A stretch of 64,000 bases of DNA from Trichopria drosophilae (lineage: Eukaryota; Arthropoda; Insecta; Hymenoptera; Diapriidae): NCBI GenBank assembly GCA_030407085.1, contig CM059584.1:89020001-89084000 (forward strand). Reading direction: 5' to 3'. Shown here piece after piece: positions 1 through 10,491 of the stretch. Positions within the stretch are counted from its first letter, which is position 1. Every line of letters starts with the position of its first letter. The notes below the pieces were generated by a model. It saw only the letters and a list, made by a program, of their open reading frames with translations, was not told the origin of the DNA and did no database searches. The position numbers and the translations under genes are program-made.

Positions 1-736
1 AAGACGGACGCAGCGAATGCTGCTTGAGTCCGACAGAGAGAGGGGCCTGCAAATTACAGGCGAGCGAAAGAAGGGGCATCGGCGCGCAGGCGCGTTGCAT
101 GGAGCGTCCGATTGTCGTTCGAACGACTTGGGACGGCTGGCAAGTGCGTAGACGGGGTGGGGAACCGGAAGAGGACATCGGTTCCTTGCATGTCGCGGTT
201 GCGACGAACGTCGCGGCGAAGATGCCGCATGGAAAAAATCCCGCGGGGGGGAAAGGTCTCGTGCGTCGAGAACGTGCGATGGATTTTGCACGACCGAGGC
301 GAACGGCTATCGGAGCAATCGGGGATGGAAAAAATGGGAACGGGCTCTCGTGCGTCGAGGCGACAATCGTTGGAGCACCGATTCCTTAGCTTGGTGGTAT
401 GTGAGGGGCAAAAAGGGGGGAAGAGGCTCGCGCATCGAAGGTGTGAGCGAAAAGTTCTCACACGAGCGGACGCTTCTTCGAGAGTTGGAAATTTGCCGTT
501 CAACCGCTGCAATTGCAGTTGACGGACCGGTAGTGGGAGGTGAGAGGAGAGGATCTATCTTTTTTAGTAGGGGTAGCGATTCGGTTTTTGACGTCCTCCG
601 ACCTGCGGCGATTCAGGATGTCTGCGTATCCTGCCGACTTGCCACTGCGCGGCTTAGTCGTAGTCCTCGGTTCCTTTTCTCGGAAACTGGGAATTTACGA
701 TAGGTGGGGGTGAGATCTGTGACGCATCTCGTTACA
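1..736 (-). repeat. 3' LTR of the gypsy element (truncated by window edge)
   Basis: This sequence recurs almost unchanged at 10492-11228. On the minus strand it begins TGTAACGAGATGCG at 736, which matches the usual TG start of an LTR. Its far end lies before base 1. Both copies carry the same incidental open frames in several phases, which reflects the repeat and not coding function. Confidence 0.88.
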
Positions 737-760
737 AACCCCCGGGCCTGACTCGAGTAC
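737..760 (-). other. Candidate polypurine tract next to 3' LTR
   Basis: On the minus strand the bases just before the LTR read GGCCCGGGGGTT followed by TGTAACG. A G-rich tract directly abutting the 3' LTR is the expected plus-strand primer site for reverse transcription. The position fixes the element's orientation independently of the ORFs. It is only partly purine, so the assignment rests mainly on position. Confidence 0.5.
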
Positions 761-859
761 CTCTTGGGTACGATGAATCATTATTTCGGCCATTATTGTC
801 CAAAATTGTCTCTACACTTTCACTAAATCACTTCACTGGATCCTTTTCACTAGGGAGGA

Positions 860-871
860 GGGGGGGGGGGG
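860..871 (+). repeat. Poly-G tract of 12 bases
   Basis: An uninterrupted G run in the 3' untranslated part of the gypsy element. A second run of 15 G lies at 1706-1720. Such tracts are prone to length change and sequencing error. Confidence 0.8.
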
Positions 872-995
872 AAATGTCGCAATGGGGCGGCTCTACATAC
901 TTGCACACTAACACACAACATACTCATAGACTGGATACGCAATTCAGACAATATACGCATCGTAGAAAGAACGCAAAGAGAATGGCATAGAAAAC

Positions 996-1195
996 GTAGA
1001 GAAAAATCGCTTAATAAAATCGCATAGAAAATCGCAGAGAAAGATCGCTTAAGAAAAATCGCCTAAAGATGTATCGCAAACGATCACAAAAGATCGTATA
1101 AAACATTAGTCACAGACGATCACAAAAGATCGTACACAAACAGAACTCGCAAATGATCACAAAGGATCGTACAAAGACGTGGATCGCAAAGATAC
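996..1195. repeat. Degenerate short tandem repeats built on GATCACAAAAGATCGTA
   Basis: Between the gypsy pol tail and the 3' LTR, an A-rich stretch repeats a core of the form CGATCACAAAAGATCG at about 1079, 1119 and 1152, preceded by variants of AATCGC(A/T)TAGAAA. The core is itself a near-palindrome around AAAA. No ORF is supported here. It could be a duplicated regulatory block of the element or simple slippage. Confidence 0.6.
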
Positions 1196-1705
1196 ATGGT
1201 TATATTTATTCTACACGACAGGTATCACCCTGTTGTTAACGACACTTAAAGTTTTTTTTTTTTTTTTCATAGTTCGTTGATCACTGTGCGTGACACCAAT
1301 TATAGGGTCATGTGATCCTCACAGCACCTTTTTACGGACGCAAATACATTTCCTTACGGATCACGCACGCTAGGATCCGAGTTTTCCAATTCGAGCAGTT
1401 TTCCGAGAGCATTTTTCACGAAAGTAGGAAAAAGGTGACGAAAAAAGGATAGCTGGAATCCCGGATTGTTTTCGCGATCGCGGATCGTCAATTGATTTAC
1501 CCCCGATGGGGGGAGGGGGGAGTCTGGAGGGAGGATTTTGTGGGGCCGGCGTAACAGGCCAGCAAAGGGGTAAGGGAGGGAGTACTCTACAAATAACAAC
1601 AACAAAAATTAGTAAAATAAAGGTCTAGGTGCAAGGGGTACAACTTATGGGGGGTACGTGACTAATAAAAAAAAATTATAAAAATAAAGTTGATTTTCCA
1701 AATTA

Positions 1706-1720
1706 GGGGGGGGGGGGGGG
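1706..1720 (+). repeat. Poly-G tract of 15 bases
   Basis: A pure G run inside the 3' untranslated part of the gypsy element, followed by A-rich runs. No gene is supported between 1196 and 2041. Confidence 0.8.
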
Positions 1721-2041
1721 TGACACAATTTTTTACAAAAAAAAACAACAAAAAAAAACTTAGCAATCGTGGCAATAAATTTAGAAGGGGAGTAAAAAAA
1801 GAGGGTGGGGAGAGGATGGGTGGTTTCCTCTACGGGTCGGTGGAGAGCGGGTTCACCGACTCTTTCGACCACCTCAGCCGACGACAGCACTGTTGAGAGG
1901 GGTGACCCCGGCGTCCGCAGTTCCAGCAGCGCCGTTCTGCCGGGGACACCCTCTGGGGGCTGCGGTTACGTCGCTCGAGCTGAGGGGACGACGGTGTCGC
2001 GTGAGCGTCCGCGGGGGAAGGAGGGGTGACGGAAAGGGACT

Positions 2042-2587
2042 TCAGGGGGGAATTCGCATTCGTGCGAGGAATTCAGGGGGGAGGGAGAGGGATAATAGGG
2101 ATGGGATGGGAGTGGGTTTTGGTAGGGGACGGCTGGGGGTGGTCTGCGGAGGCTTCCGCGCTTCTTCCAACGCACTTATTGTAGCGTTTGTCGCCCGGCG
2201 CGCTCGCAGCCGCTCGATCCATTGGATCGCATCCGGTCGCGGCGAGCCTCTGCCGAGAGGACGGCGTAGAGCGGGTCTCGTGGGCGAGCTTGCCCGTGGT
2301 ACTCCCTCGGCTCTCTCTCTCGGGATCGGCCGAAGGCCGGAGAGGCACGGGGGCACCGGTTTTTCCGCGGTAGGTCGCGCGGAGACAATCTGCGGGCGGG
2401 GAGGGGGGCGGCTGTTTTCTGGGGCGGCTAGGGGATTGAACGCCTCCTGGCAATCGAGGGATGGGATTGCCAAGGAAGGGGGGTCGACCGGGAGGGTGAA
2501 TCTGAAATCCGCATCGGGAAACTCCATGCCGGGGAGGTGCAGCGTGCACTCCACCGGCCTCCATGACGTCTTCCGTCTTCGTCCCAT
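2042..2587 (-). CDS. Possible third ORF of the gypsy element, unrecognised, 181 aa
   Basis: An uninterrupted minus-strand frame opens with ATG at 2587, downstream of the pol tail. The product is proline- and arginine-rich, starts with a basic stretch (GRRRKTSWRP), has a more protein-like first 60 residues and a later helix-like segment near residues 121-145 (IQWIERLRARR and following). I do not recognise a family. I see no signal peptide, transmembrane segment or furin-type site, so it does not look like an envelope gene. The region is GC-rich, which alone favours long chance frames, and other frames here are also open (for example minus strand 2073-2696). It may be an accessory ORF or simply untranslated sequence. 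Confidence 0.25.
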   Translation of the reverse strand: MGRRRKTSWRPVECTLHLPGMEFPDADFRFTLPVDPPSLAIPSLDCQEAFNPLAAPENSRPPPRPQIVSARPTAEKPVPPCLSGLRPIPRERAEGVPRASSPTRPALRRPLGRGSPRPDAIQWIERLRARRATNATISALEEARKPPQTTPSRPLPKPTPIPSLLSLSLPPEFLARMRIPP

Positions 2588-2765
2588 CTCTCACTTCTCC
2601 TTCAGGCCTGCAACAAAAAGGGACCGCAAACTCTAAACACTTTTTTCTTGCAATCTTTGCAATCCAAATGGGGGGAAAAGTGGATCTTTTTACCACTGGG
2701 TGGCAGCGTGGTCGGAATGCAACTTTGCGTGCATTTCGACTACGGGTGTCAGTGCGGTGTTCGTT

Positions 2766-3657
2766 TTATCCCGGTCGCAATCCCGGGCGTCGCGTGACGA
2801 GCGGTGCCGGAGATCGTGGTACGATTACTCCCGAAAGTTTTCGCGGACGTCCCCGACGTCTCGTTACCTCCGGTATCGCTTCTGGCTCGCTCGGGTAATT
2901 TTGGTCGGCCGCATATTGTCGAATCGCCTCACCAACGGGCGGCCTGGCCTTCGTCGGTCGGCCTCGTTTTCGGGGTATGTTGGGAATATCGCGATCGTGC
3001 GACTCACACGGTACTGAGCGGGACGGCGTAGGGGGGGGGGGCTTTCCGTTCTCGAAGATCATTTTTGATTTCGTTCGCTGAACCGAACGGGGCGGCGATG
3101 ACTGGATCCGGCTCAGGGGCGCAATATCTTTTTAAGTCCTTTACGTGGGCACGCGGGTTTCGACGACTCTCTGGGTCTTCGATTTCGTAGACCACGGGAG
3201 ATACGACTTTTACTATGCGATGGGGCCCGCTAAATTTTGGGGCCAGCTTCGCAGCGAAGTTCTGGGCACCGGACGATAAGAAGCGGATTCGTCGCATGAC
3301 GAGGTCACCGACTTGGAAACCGACGTCGCGGTGGGTGGTATTGTAATACGCGGTCTGGCGTGCCGATGCACGGTCCAGGTTTCGGCGTACCCAATCGTGA
3401 ATAAGTGGGAGGCGCTTCATACGATCGCGCCAGAATGAAGTATCCTTTGGGAGCGTGAGGGGTGAAGGGGGGAGATCGTTCCGTAAATTACGGGTAGGGA
3501 CGGGATTCCGGGCGAAATTCAAGAATGCTGGCGTCATCTCTGTAGACGACTGCACAGCTGAATTTATTGCGAACGTAAGTTCTGGGAGATGCACATCCCA
3601 ATCGCGATGATCGTGAGAGACAAAGGTGCTCATCATCGTCTTAAGCGTGCGATTCAC
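2766..3657 (-). pseudogene. pol: Integrase C-terminal half with a two-AT-hook tail (gypsy pol end)
   Basis: The frame from 3657 holds the part of the integrase core after the catalytic Glu and the C-terminal DNA-binding region (ENRTLK-like start, then LPELTFAIN, a common gypsy motif, then GDLVMRRIRFL and the GPHRIVKVVSPVVYEIED barrel). It is separated from the core's first part by a frameshift in the C/G run near 3688-3696. A second slip in the G run at 3031-3040 moves translation to the frame ending at 2766. That last segment carries two AT-hook-like motifs, RKRGRPTK and RRRGRPRK, about 45 residues apart. AT-hooks bind the minor groove of AT-rich DNA, so this tail might help choose target sites; that is inference. 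Neighbours: RT and RNase H upstream, untranslated tail downstream. Confidence 0.75.
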
Positions 3658-4282
3658 ACGCTCGACTGGGTTTGCTTGTGCGTGGTAGGGGGGGGACGGG
3701 GTTATGTGAGATACCTAATTGTTTTAGGTGCGAAGCGATGTACGAATTGACGTACTGCTTGGCATTGTCGGTCACGAAGTACTTCGGGCACCCCCAACGG
3801 TTTATGACCAAGTTGTCAAACGCGGTCATTATCGCTGGCCCGGTGGCCGACCGAAAGGGTTTCACTTCGATGTACTTCGTGAACATGTCCTGAAACACGA
3901 CAATGAAGTGGTTCTGCTTTTTGCTCGCGGGAAAGGGACCCATAATGTCCGAACTGACCGTGACCCAAGGTCCTTCGGTCGTTCGTTCTCTCATTATGCC
4001 AGCAGGGGCCTGCTGGGATACTTTTTGCCGTTGACAGTCGGGACAGCGGGCGACGTACTGGGCGACGTCTTGGAATATGCCTGGCCAATATACCAGATAC
4101 CAGGTATCTTCGGAATTTCCGATTGCACAGAGCGCCTCGTCGAAGCTCTCGTACATTCGGGAGAGAGCATCGGGGACCACGTTGAGGGCGCCCTTACGAT
4201 GTTGTATGGTCACATCGTAGGTCTGCATCGCGAGTGACCATCTGGCTAATCGACCATTGGGGTCGCGCCAATTCGAAGCCAT
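3641..4282 (-). pseudogene. pol: Gypsy RNase H end, integrase zinc finger remnant and catalytic core (first two Asp)
   Basis: The product starts in the C-terminal part of the RNase H/connection region (RKGALNVVPDALSR, a widely conserved gypsy signature), then moves into integrase. The zinc-binding region normally has two His and two Cys. Here only the CPDCQRQK half is present, and NSEDTWYLV runs straight into YWPGIFQDV, so about 60 residues with the two His appear to be missing in frame. The catalytic core follows with SSDIMGPFP (first Asp) and TDNAKQY (second Asp). The frame is lost at the C run near 3690, and the Glu-containing part continues in the next entry. The missing HH half should cripple integrase assembly. 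Confidence 0.78.
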
Positions 4283-5382
4283 TGCAGACTGCTATGATCT
4301 GTGATGACCGTAAACGCCGCACCCTCAACGTAGGGCCGATACTTTCTCACTGCCCAGAGGACGGCGAGACACTCCTTCTCGGTCACCGTATACTTCCGCT
4401 CGGCTTTGGTGAGCACCCGACTAGCGAAGCTAATCGGATGTTCACCGCCGTCGAGTTCTTGAGTAAGCACGGCGCCGATTGCGAAGTCACTCGCATCCGT
4501 CTGGATCTTAAACGGACGATTAAAATCGGGGCGGGCTAAAACGGGGGTACGGGTCAGCGAGTTTCTCAGTGACTCAAAGGCCTCTTGTTGGTCATCTGTC
4601 CAGGACCACGGAGTTCATTTCGTCAAGAGTTTAGTGAGGGGGACGCGATCTCGAGAAAAGTTCGGGAGGAAGCGAGAATACCACCCCACCATTCCCAAAA
4701 AGCGTCGTAGCTGTTTTAGATTGGTGGGGGGTGGAAATTTCAGGATGGGAGCGATTTTCTCGGGATCGGTATTCAAACCGTTCTGGTTAAGTACGAACCC
4801 GAGGTACTTAACCTCACTTCGGAAGAACTCGCTGTTTTCCGGATTTAATTCCAACCCGGCTTTCTTGAGACTGGATAACACGAGCTCCAAATACCGGAAG
4901 TGGTCCTCCTCATTATCCGTGGCGATAATAATATCGTCTAAATAGGCGAACACGTGAGGTTCCCACGCCGGATCAATGAGTCGGTCCACTAACCTCTGAA
5001 AGGTGGCAGGGGCATTGGTGAGTCCGAAGGGCATACGGCGGAATTGAAATAGACCGCGGCCCGGGACTGCAAACGCGGTAATGGGCCGGCTATCAGGGGC
5101 TACCGGCACCTGAAAATAGGCTTGACTGAGGTCGAGGGTCGTTATGTAACGAGCCCGACTCAGACTAGATAGTATCCGGTCCATGGAGGGGAGGGGGTAC
5201 GCGTCTTTACGTGTGATTTTATTCACGTCACGGAAGTCAACGCAGAAACGGAAAGTGCCGTTCGACTTCCGGACAATCACGGGGTTGCTCATCCATGGGC
5301 TCTCGGCTCGCGCAATGACACCGTCGCGAAGCATTTCGTCGACAGCATCCTGTGCGACCTTGAGCATGGTGGGCGACAGCAT
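4246..5382 (-). pseudogene. pol: Gypsy reverse transcriptase and RNase H
   Basis: The 5382-4615 frame is a textbook gypsy RT: DGVIARAESPWMSNPVIV, FCVDFRDVNK, TTLDLSQAYFQV, MPFGLTNAPATFQ and the catalytic box YLDDIII, ending in LGMVGWYSRFLPNFS. One TGA stop near 4613-4615 interrupts the join to RNase H. The downstream frame continues with a TDASDFAIGAVL segment, then GEHPISFASRVL, EKECLAVLWAV and ITDHSSLQWL (4470-4246). A frameshift near 4250 leads into the integrase entry. All RT catalytic residues I can see are present, so the damage is limited to one stop and frame slips. It copies element RNA into DNA in the element's particle. Confidence 0.9.
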
Positions 5383-6028
5383 ACGGGATTTTTGGCGTAT
5401 TGGGGGATGTGATGCTGGGTCAAACGGGTCATGCCGAGGGTTGGTGGAGCCCCCGAGGGGTAGAAACGCACGAGAATTCGTCGTAAACGGGGCATGGCGT
5501 CACGGGAGGGGGCGGCTAGACCAGCACAGTCGAACGCAGTCTGTGCTTCGACCGAGACGAAATTCTCGTCTAATTCCCGGTAGGCTCCGTTACGGCTGCT
5601 CCAGGTTCCGTTGGCCGTATCCAATTTTATCCCGAATGCATGTAGAAAGTCCATTCCGAGGACACAGGGCTGATCGGTCCCACTCGAAATTCGCAAATGT
5701 GCGTTTGCTCTGCGAGAGTTAGGGACAGCTTTACTACACCAGCGAGGGGGACGAGGGCTCCATTCGCGACCCGTACTTGTTCGTCGGCGTCGCGCATGAA
5801 TGGGGCTACTAATTTTTCACACGAGAGACCGACGTATGACCTCGAGGCTCCCGTGTCGATATGGGCTCGAATGGATTTTCCATTGATACCGAGCCGAATA
5901 AATGGCCGTGGATCGACTTCCATTAAGGAGAGATCCGCTTCGGCTTCTTCCACCGGCGCGTACGTCTCGACAAACGCAGCACGGAAACGCGACGATGCGT
6001 GTCGACGCGAGGGGGAGGGAGGACACAA
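5289..6028 (-). pseudogene. pol: Gypsy aspartic protease
   Basis: The minus-strand frame 6028-5627 carries the retropepsin active site HIDTGASRSYVG. The second half, with PCVLGMDFLHAFGI (the usual flap-distal helix signature), is in the next frame, 5696-5289, so a frameshift lies near 5650-5690. A further slip at a C run near 5400 joins it to the RT. The enzyme would cleave gag and pol. Its place between the zinc knuckle and RT is the standard one. I see no substitution in the D-T-G triad. Confidence 0.82.
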
Positions 6029-6153
6029 CGACGGGGGTCGGCTCGATATAGTGGGGGATCTACGCGTGCTAGATCGCCCATCTTGTAGGTTACGGAAGGC
6101 GGAGAGTCTTGTTGGATTAGCTAGGGGGGACCTGGGGAACTCTGCTCCCCCCT

Positions 6154-7194
6154 CTAGCAGTTTCCCGACCGCTTTCGCGCGCAGACGGGGCAGTTATTAC
6201 TGTTCCAGCCGGGGTACCCGCAAACGCGACAAAAATACCCTATCGGCTGAGTGCATTCCCGGTACACATGTCCGACCTGCTTGCAGTTGTAGCAGCGGAC
6301 TGTAGCACTAATCGGGTTCGATTCCTGCGCTACTTGCGGGAGGACGCGGGGACGGCTTTCAGCAGTGGCGGAATTCGCGGCGCGAGAGGGGACGGCGAGA
6401 CTGCCTGGGTTCGATCGCATGATAGAGGGGGCTGTGCCTCGGCAATGGACGCAAAGCCTCGGCGAGATCGGCGCACGGCGGAGAAATCGTGCCCGACGGC
6501 GGCGTGGGGGCCCGAGGGGAATCGGCACGCGTTGCCTTCCTCGCGGTGTGCTTCGGAGCCGGCGCGGCCGCAGCCAACTTCACCTTCGTCCTCTCGTTCT
6601 CGGGGAGTACGCGAATGCGGGGAACGCAGACTGCGCGGCCGAGGGTGGGGGACGGTAGGCCTTCTCGTGGACGGCCACATTTTCTAGTTGCCGACCTATA
6701 CGCAACAGATCGGAAAACCCGTACACGGAATCGCGCTCTATATGTTTCGCAAGACCGGGGCGTAGGTTTTGGACGCAAATGTCCAACTGCTCCTCGATGG
6801 GAGGGGGAAAGCTCAATAAGTTGAAGAGGGTGCGTAACGCCACGAGATACTCTCGCACTGGTTCATCGGGACCTTGAGTGCGTAGTGCTATCTCTTTTTT
6901 AATGCTCGCTTCCGGATTGCGTTGTCCGAACGTCTCCCGGAAGTATCGTACGAACCCGGGATACGAATCCCAACTATTACGTTCCACCCGGTACCACGCG
7001 AGGGCGGCGCCCTTGAAGGCTTCCGGGAGGGCGCGAAGGAGATCCTCCTCTGGCAAATCTCGGCTCGAGCCGTACTCCACCAATTTCATGAGGAAGTCCT
7101 CCGCGTCCTCGCTATCCTCGCCTGCGAATCGAGGACCATGCGTTTTCCAGTGTTCGATGGCAGATTTTCCCCATCGAACAGTGGTCTGCGACAT
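6154..7194 (-). pseudogene. gag: Gypsy gag: capsid domain and CCHC zinc knuckle
   Basis: From ATG at 7194 the frame gives a retrotransposon-gag capsid domain (FAGEDSEDAEDFLMKL, LPEAFKGAALAWY, FVRYFRETFGQ, the last being a common signature) and runs to about 6640, where a frameshift occurs. The frame 6528-6154 then gives the nucleocapsid with a classical knuckle CYNCKQVGHVYREC (C-X2-C-X4-H-X4-C), followed by a second cysteine cluster, CRVCGYPGWNSNNCPVC, that lacks the usual His spacing. These parts package element RNA in the particle. The region between, roughly 6530-6640, is basic and GC-rich and is open in several frames by composition. Confidence 0.82.
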
Positions 7195-7305
7195 ACTGGG
7201 ATAGGTGAAGGAAAAGTTCTCGGATACATTGTTCCGGGGGCGGCGAGACGCGGGAGAGGGTACTATTATAGGGCGGCTGTGATGGGGAAAGACTATAAGT
7301 CAAGT

Positions 7306-8298
7306 CTACTGGGAAATGCACGCTGAAATTTGTGACAGCTGTGCGACGGAAGGAGTTTTGACGCGGAGCACGCGGCTCCATGTAATCATGCCGGTTGACG
7401 GCAGGGTTCTGAGGTGGGTGGGGGCAGGACGGGGTAATACGTTTTGCCCGCGCGTGCCAAGCTGATGACGTAATTCGTCATCGGGCGCGTTCCGCGACTC
7501 GGGACGGGGAAATTCGGTAATTTCCGCTTCGGCAAAAGAGAGAGCATCGTGCGCGACGCACGACCGAGGCGGAGCATCGCGGCGTACGCGCGGTCCGTTA
7601 CGCGTGTTATCAGTGAGGGGCGGCTCATGTGGGGGGTCCACCTGATTGAATGGGTGAGGGGTCGGCGACGGGTCCCGATGGTCCGTTGGGATAAGCAATT
7701 GCTTTTCCGGGGCATCGAAACTCCCTTCCGCGAAAGAGATCGGATCTCGGTAATATGCGCGAGAACGATCCGAAGGTAATCCGGCGGTCAAACTCTGAAA
7801 GACCCCGGGTCTTTGACGCGGTGCCACCACCGGTTGGGGAATTACGTAGCCGAGGTACGTTGCATTGAACGACCCGGTCAAAACGTCCCTTATGATTGGG
7901 CAATTTACCGCTTCGGTAAGGGTGTAGTGGGGTTGGTCGCCTCGTTCGTCCTCGGCAGGATCCCACTCGACATTGGTCTCGGGGAACCGTTGACGCACGT
8001 TGCATCGTGTTAGGCGATCGCGAAGGACATCGGTTGACCCGGAAATTTGGATTTCCGCGCGATCGCAACGCCCGATCAACTCACGGAGATCGACGATCCT
8101 GTCAATCTCCACGCGAATCGCTGCGTATTGCGCGGGGGTGGCGGCACGAGGGGCGGCTGCGCTCGACGGGGCGACACGCGTTGCCGTTGACCCGAGGGAC
8201 TGCGACGTCGTCGTAATCGGGGAATTCTCCGTAGACGTCGTGATTACGAGCGTGGGCACTATCGGCATCGAGCCAGTAACGCGAGAGGGAGATGCCAT
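7306..8298 (-). CDS. gag: Gypsy gag N-terminal region with SAP-like motif
   Basis: The open frame runs leftward from 8325, but its first ATG is at 8298 (product begins MASPSRVTGS); the codon at 8325 is TTG. After a low-complexity Ser/Thr/Ala-rich leader it has a segment of about 35 residues with the SAP-like pattern (VDLRELIGRCDRAEI, then SGSTDVLRDRLTRC), a helix-turn-helix fold that binds AT-rich DNA or mediates contacts. The remainder is disordered and Pro/Arg-rich. The frame stops at 7306, while a natural continuation toward the capsid ORF at 7194 is readable in another frame, so this is the front of one broken gag. The SAP call rests on pattern only. It is about 330 residues long, large for a pre-capsid region. 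Confidence 0.6.
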   Translation of the reverse strand: MASPSRVTGSMPIVPTLVITTSTENSPITTTSQSLGSTATRVAPSSAAAPRAATPAQYAAIRVEIDRIVDLRELIGRCDRAEIQISGSTDVLRDRLTRCNVRQRFPETNVEWDPAEDERGDQPHYTLTEAVNCPIIRDVLTGSFNATYLGYVIPQPVVAPRQRPGVFQSLTAGLPSDRSRAYYRDPISFAEGSFDAPEKQLLIPTDHRDPSPTPHPFNQVDPPHEPPLTDNTRNGPRVRRDAPPRSCVAHDALSFAEAEITEFPRPESRNAPDDELRHQLGTRGQNVLPRPAPTHLRTLPSTGMITWSRVLRVKTPSVAQLSQISACISQ

Positions 8299-10491
8299 CT
8301 CGAAGTGAAAAGGGGGGAAACGCAAAAAAAATCACCAATTCACAAAATTTTCCCGGTCACGTACCGGTGCAGCGGCGACGGTTCGGAAAACTTCAAAATT
8401 GTATATAAAAACTTTTAATAATTTCCAAATGGAAAATCGGACGACGGCGGAGGGAAACCCAGAAATTCCCCAAACCGACGGCAATGCGAAAATCAATCCC
8501 GTTCGCGAAAATTACGAAGCTCGAATTTTAACGCGTTACCGCACTGACACCTGTAACGTTACGTAACGTCCTCCTATGATGTAACGTGGCAAAAAAGGGG
8601 GGAGAGAAAGGGAGAATCTGGCACGTGTGTCGTGCACGTAACTGCCGTTCGGCAAAAACAAAAGAAAATGGGAAGTTTATATTCGTAATGCGATGAAAAT
8701 TTACAACGTAACTGAGAGAAAATTAAGAAATGTGAAAAATCTACTCAGATTACACAAAAAAAAATTTATGAATTTAAATTAGAATTTGAAAAGTCGGAAG
8801 TTAAATTTTTGACAAAAAAAAAACTAATTACTTTTCAATATTATTCGGGTTATTGGATAACTAAAATTTTTCGGGGACGACAGGGAAGGTGGTATACTAT
8901 TTTATTTTTTCAAACAGGCCGGACTCGTACGTACTCGCCGTAAAGGTTGGAAATTGTTCGTTTGAACAAAGGGCCATTGGGAGGAACAAGGACAGCAAAA
9001 CTCGAAAGTAAACAACCTTCGAGGGAGTTTATTTTCCGTGACGATCGTTAATTTCAAAAAAAAACGAACGAACCAGTAATTATTTACTCGCGGTCGCCGA
9101 GTGTAAACAGAACTCGTCAATACTCGGCCTTCAAAAAAAAAAACAACTTCTCCCGAAACGTAAACAATACTTTCGAAAATTGAACTTTTTCGACCGTACC
9201 GTTCGCGCAAGGTCAACCGTCACTCTTTGTAACGGATCTGTATCTTTTCCGTTTTCCAACCTGGGGATGATGAAAATGGAAAGGAGAGGATGGGAACAAA
9301 GGGAGACAAATTATATAGTTTATTATCGAATTCCAAATATTCTCATATACTTAAATCTAAAGAATCTTATAACTAAAATGGGGGAACACGAACAAGATCG
9401 ACCGCGAACTAGAAAACTCGGAAACGACACTCGTTACTCGTTAACCAGCGAATTTTCCCGATAACAAATTTCTCAAAATTTAACTTTTTGGGAAATCTAG
9501 TTTGATTTCCCCACCAGGGATGCCATTTATAACGTTAGTTTTCCCGAATAGGAAAAAATGGTTTTAAAAAAATTGAATGACTCAAATTGACTCGACTATT
9601 CTCTATATTTCTCGCAACAACAGAAAAAGGGGGCATTACAGAACTGCGCCAAGGGCGGCTGAACAATAAAAAGGGTCCGGAATCACGCGACAGGAAAATT
9701 ACTTCCGAAATGACTGGAACGAACGGGGCACAAAGTCAAAAGGGGGCAACGGTACTCACGAAAGACTCAATTGTCTATGTGGGACGGCGACTTCCTCGTC
9801 CGGGGTGGCTGAAATGATATGAAGGTTGGTGGTCCAAAATTTGCAGTCCACAGGATGGGCAGCCCAATGAACTGGCTTCCACGTCCACTTAACCACTCAC
9901 TGGCACTTAAAGTTCGGTTTTCTTCCAAGTTCGTTTTCTTATCTCGCGCACGTCGAAATTCCGTCCGTGTAGTTTCGAGTACTGATCACGAATGTGTCGG
10001 GGCTCGCGCCGGAATTTCCGAGGCGCGGGTACGGTGTTGCCGCTTCGTGCGTATCGCAGAACGTCAGGGGGGAGGGAGGATAAGAAATAGAAAGTGTGAG
10101 GGGCAAGCAGAAGGAAAAGGACAGCGATTTACAATTTGATAGGATAGGAGTGTGACGGCGGTGTAGACGGGGGGAAGCAGAGGGACTTCGTCTCATAGCA
10201 CAGAGAGGGGTGCATACGTTTCCTCTTGTGTGAGAGAGAGATGCATCATATTTGACGTCTCAGAGTGGGGCGGGACAGCGGAATTTCCGTGTCCTGGAAA
10301 GAGACGGACAGGAGATCGTCTCTCCGTTTTTTATGAAGACTTTTGGGGCGGCGTTACATTGGAAATGCGGCATCAGGTCTGCCGTTGGGTTGTGCCGAGG
10401 GACGACTGTCAACTCGGACCTGAAATGGTGGAGGCAACGAAAGTTGCCGTACGTGCAAGGAGGCACGCAAGAAAAGAGGGGGAGAGAGTAA
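8299..10491 (-). other. 5' leader and inner LTR region of the gypsy element, no supported gene
   Basis: About 2.2 kb separate gag from the verified part of the 5' LTR. The LTR must extend somewhat left of 10492, because the 3' copy is cut at the window start, so the LTR/leader border is unknown. I could not find a convincing tRNA primer-binding site. The stretch holds AT-rich blocks near 8640-9600 and a purine-rich block at 10066-10110. Open frames here are short and unrelated to known proteins. Confidence 0.5.

Noticed and set aside
24..522. Open frames conserved between 24-522 and 10513-11014 as a possible gene pair
   Set aside because: They are conserved because the LTRs are copies. Several frames are open at once in GC-rich DNA and none has protein-like content.
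2042..2696. Envelope gene of an endogenous retrovirus
   Set aside because: No signal peptide, transmembrane segment or cleavage site is seen.
3004..8325. Programmed frameshifting in the gypsy gag-pol
   Set aside because: Shifts occur at many homopolymers inside domains, not at one gag/pol border, so decay or sequence error is more likely.
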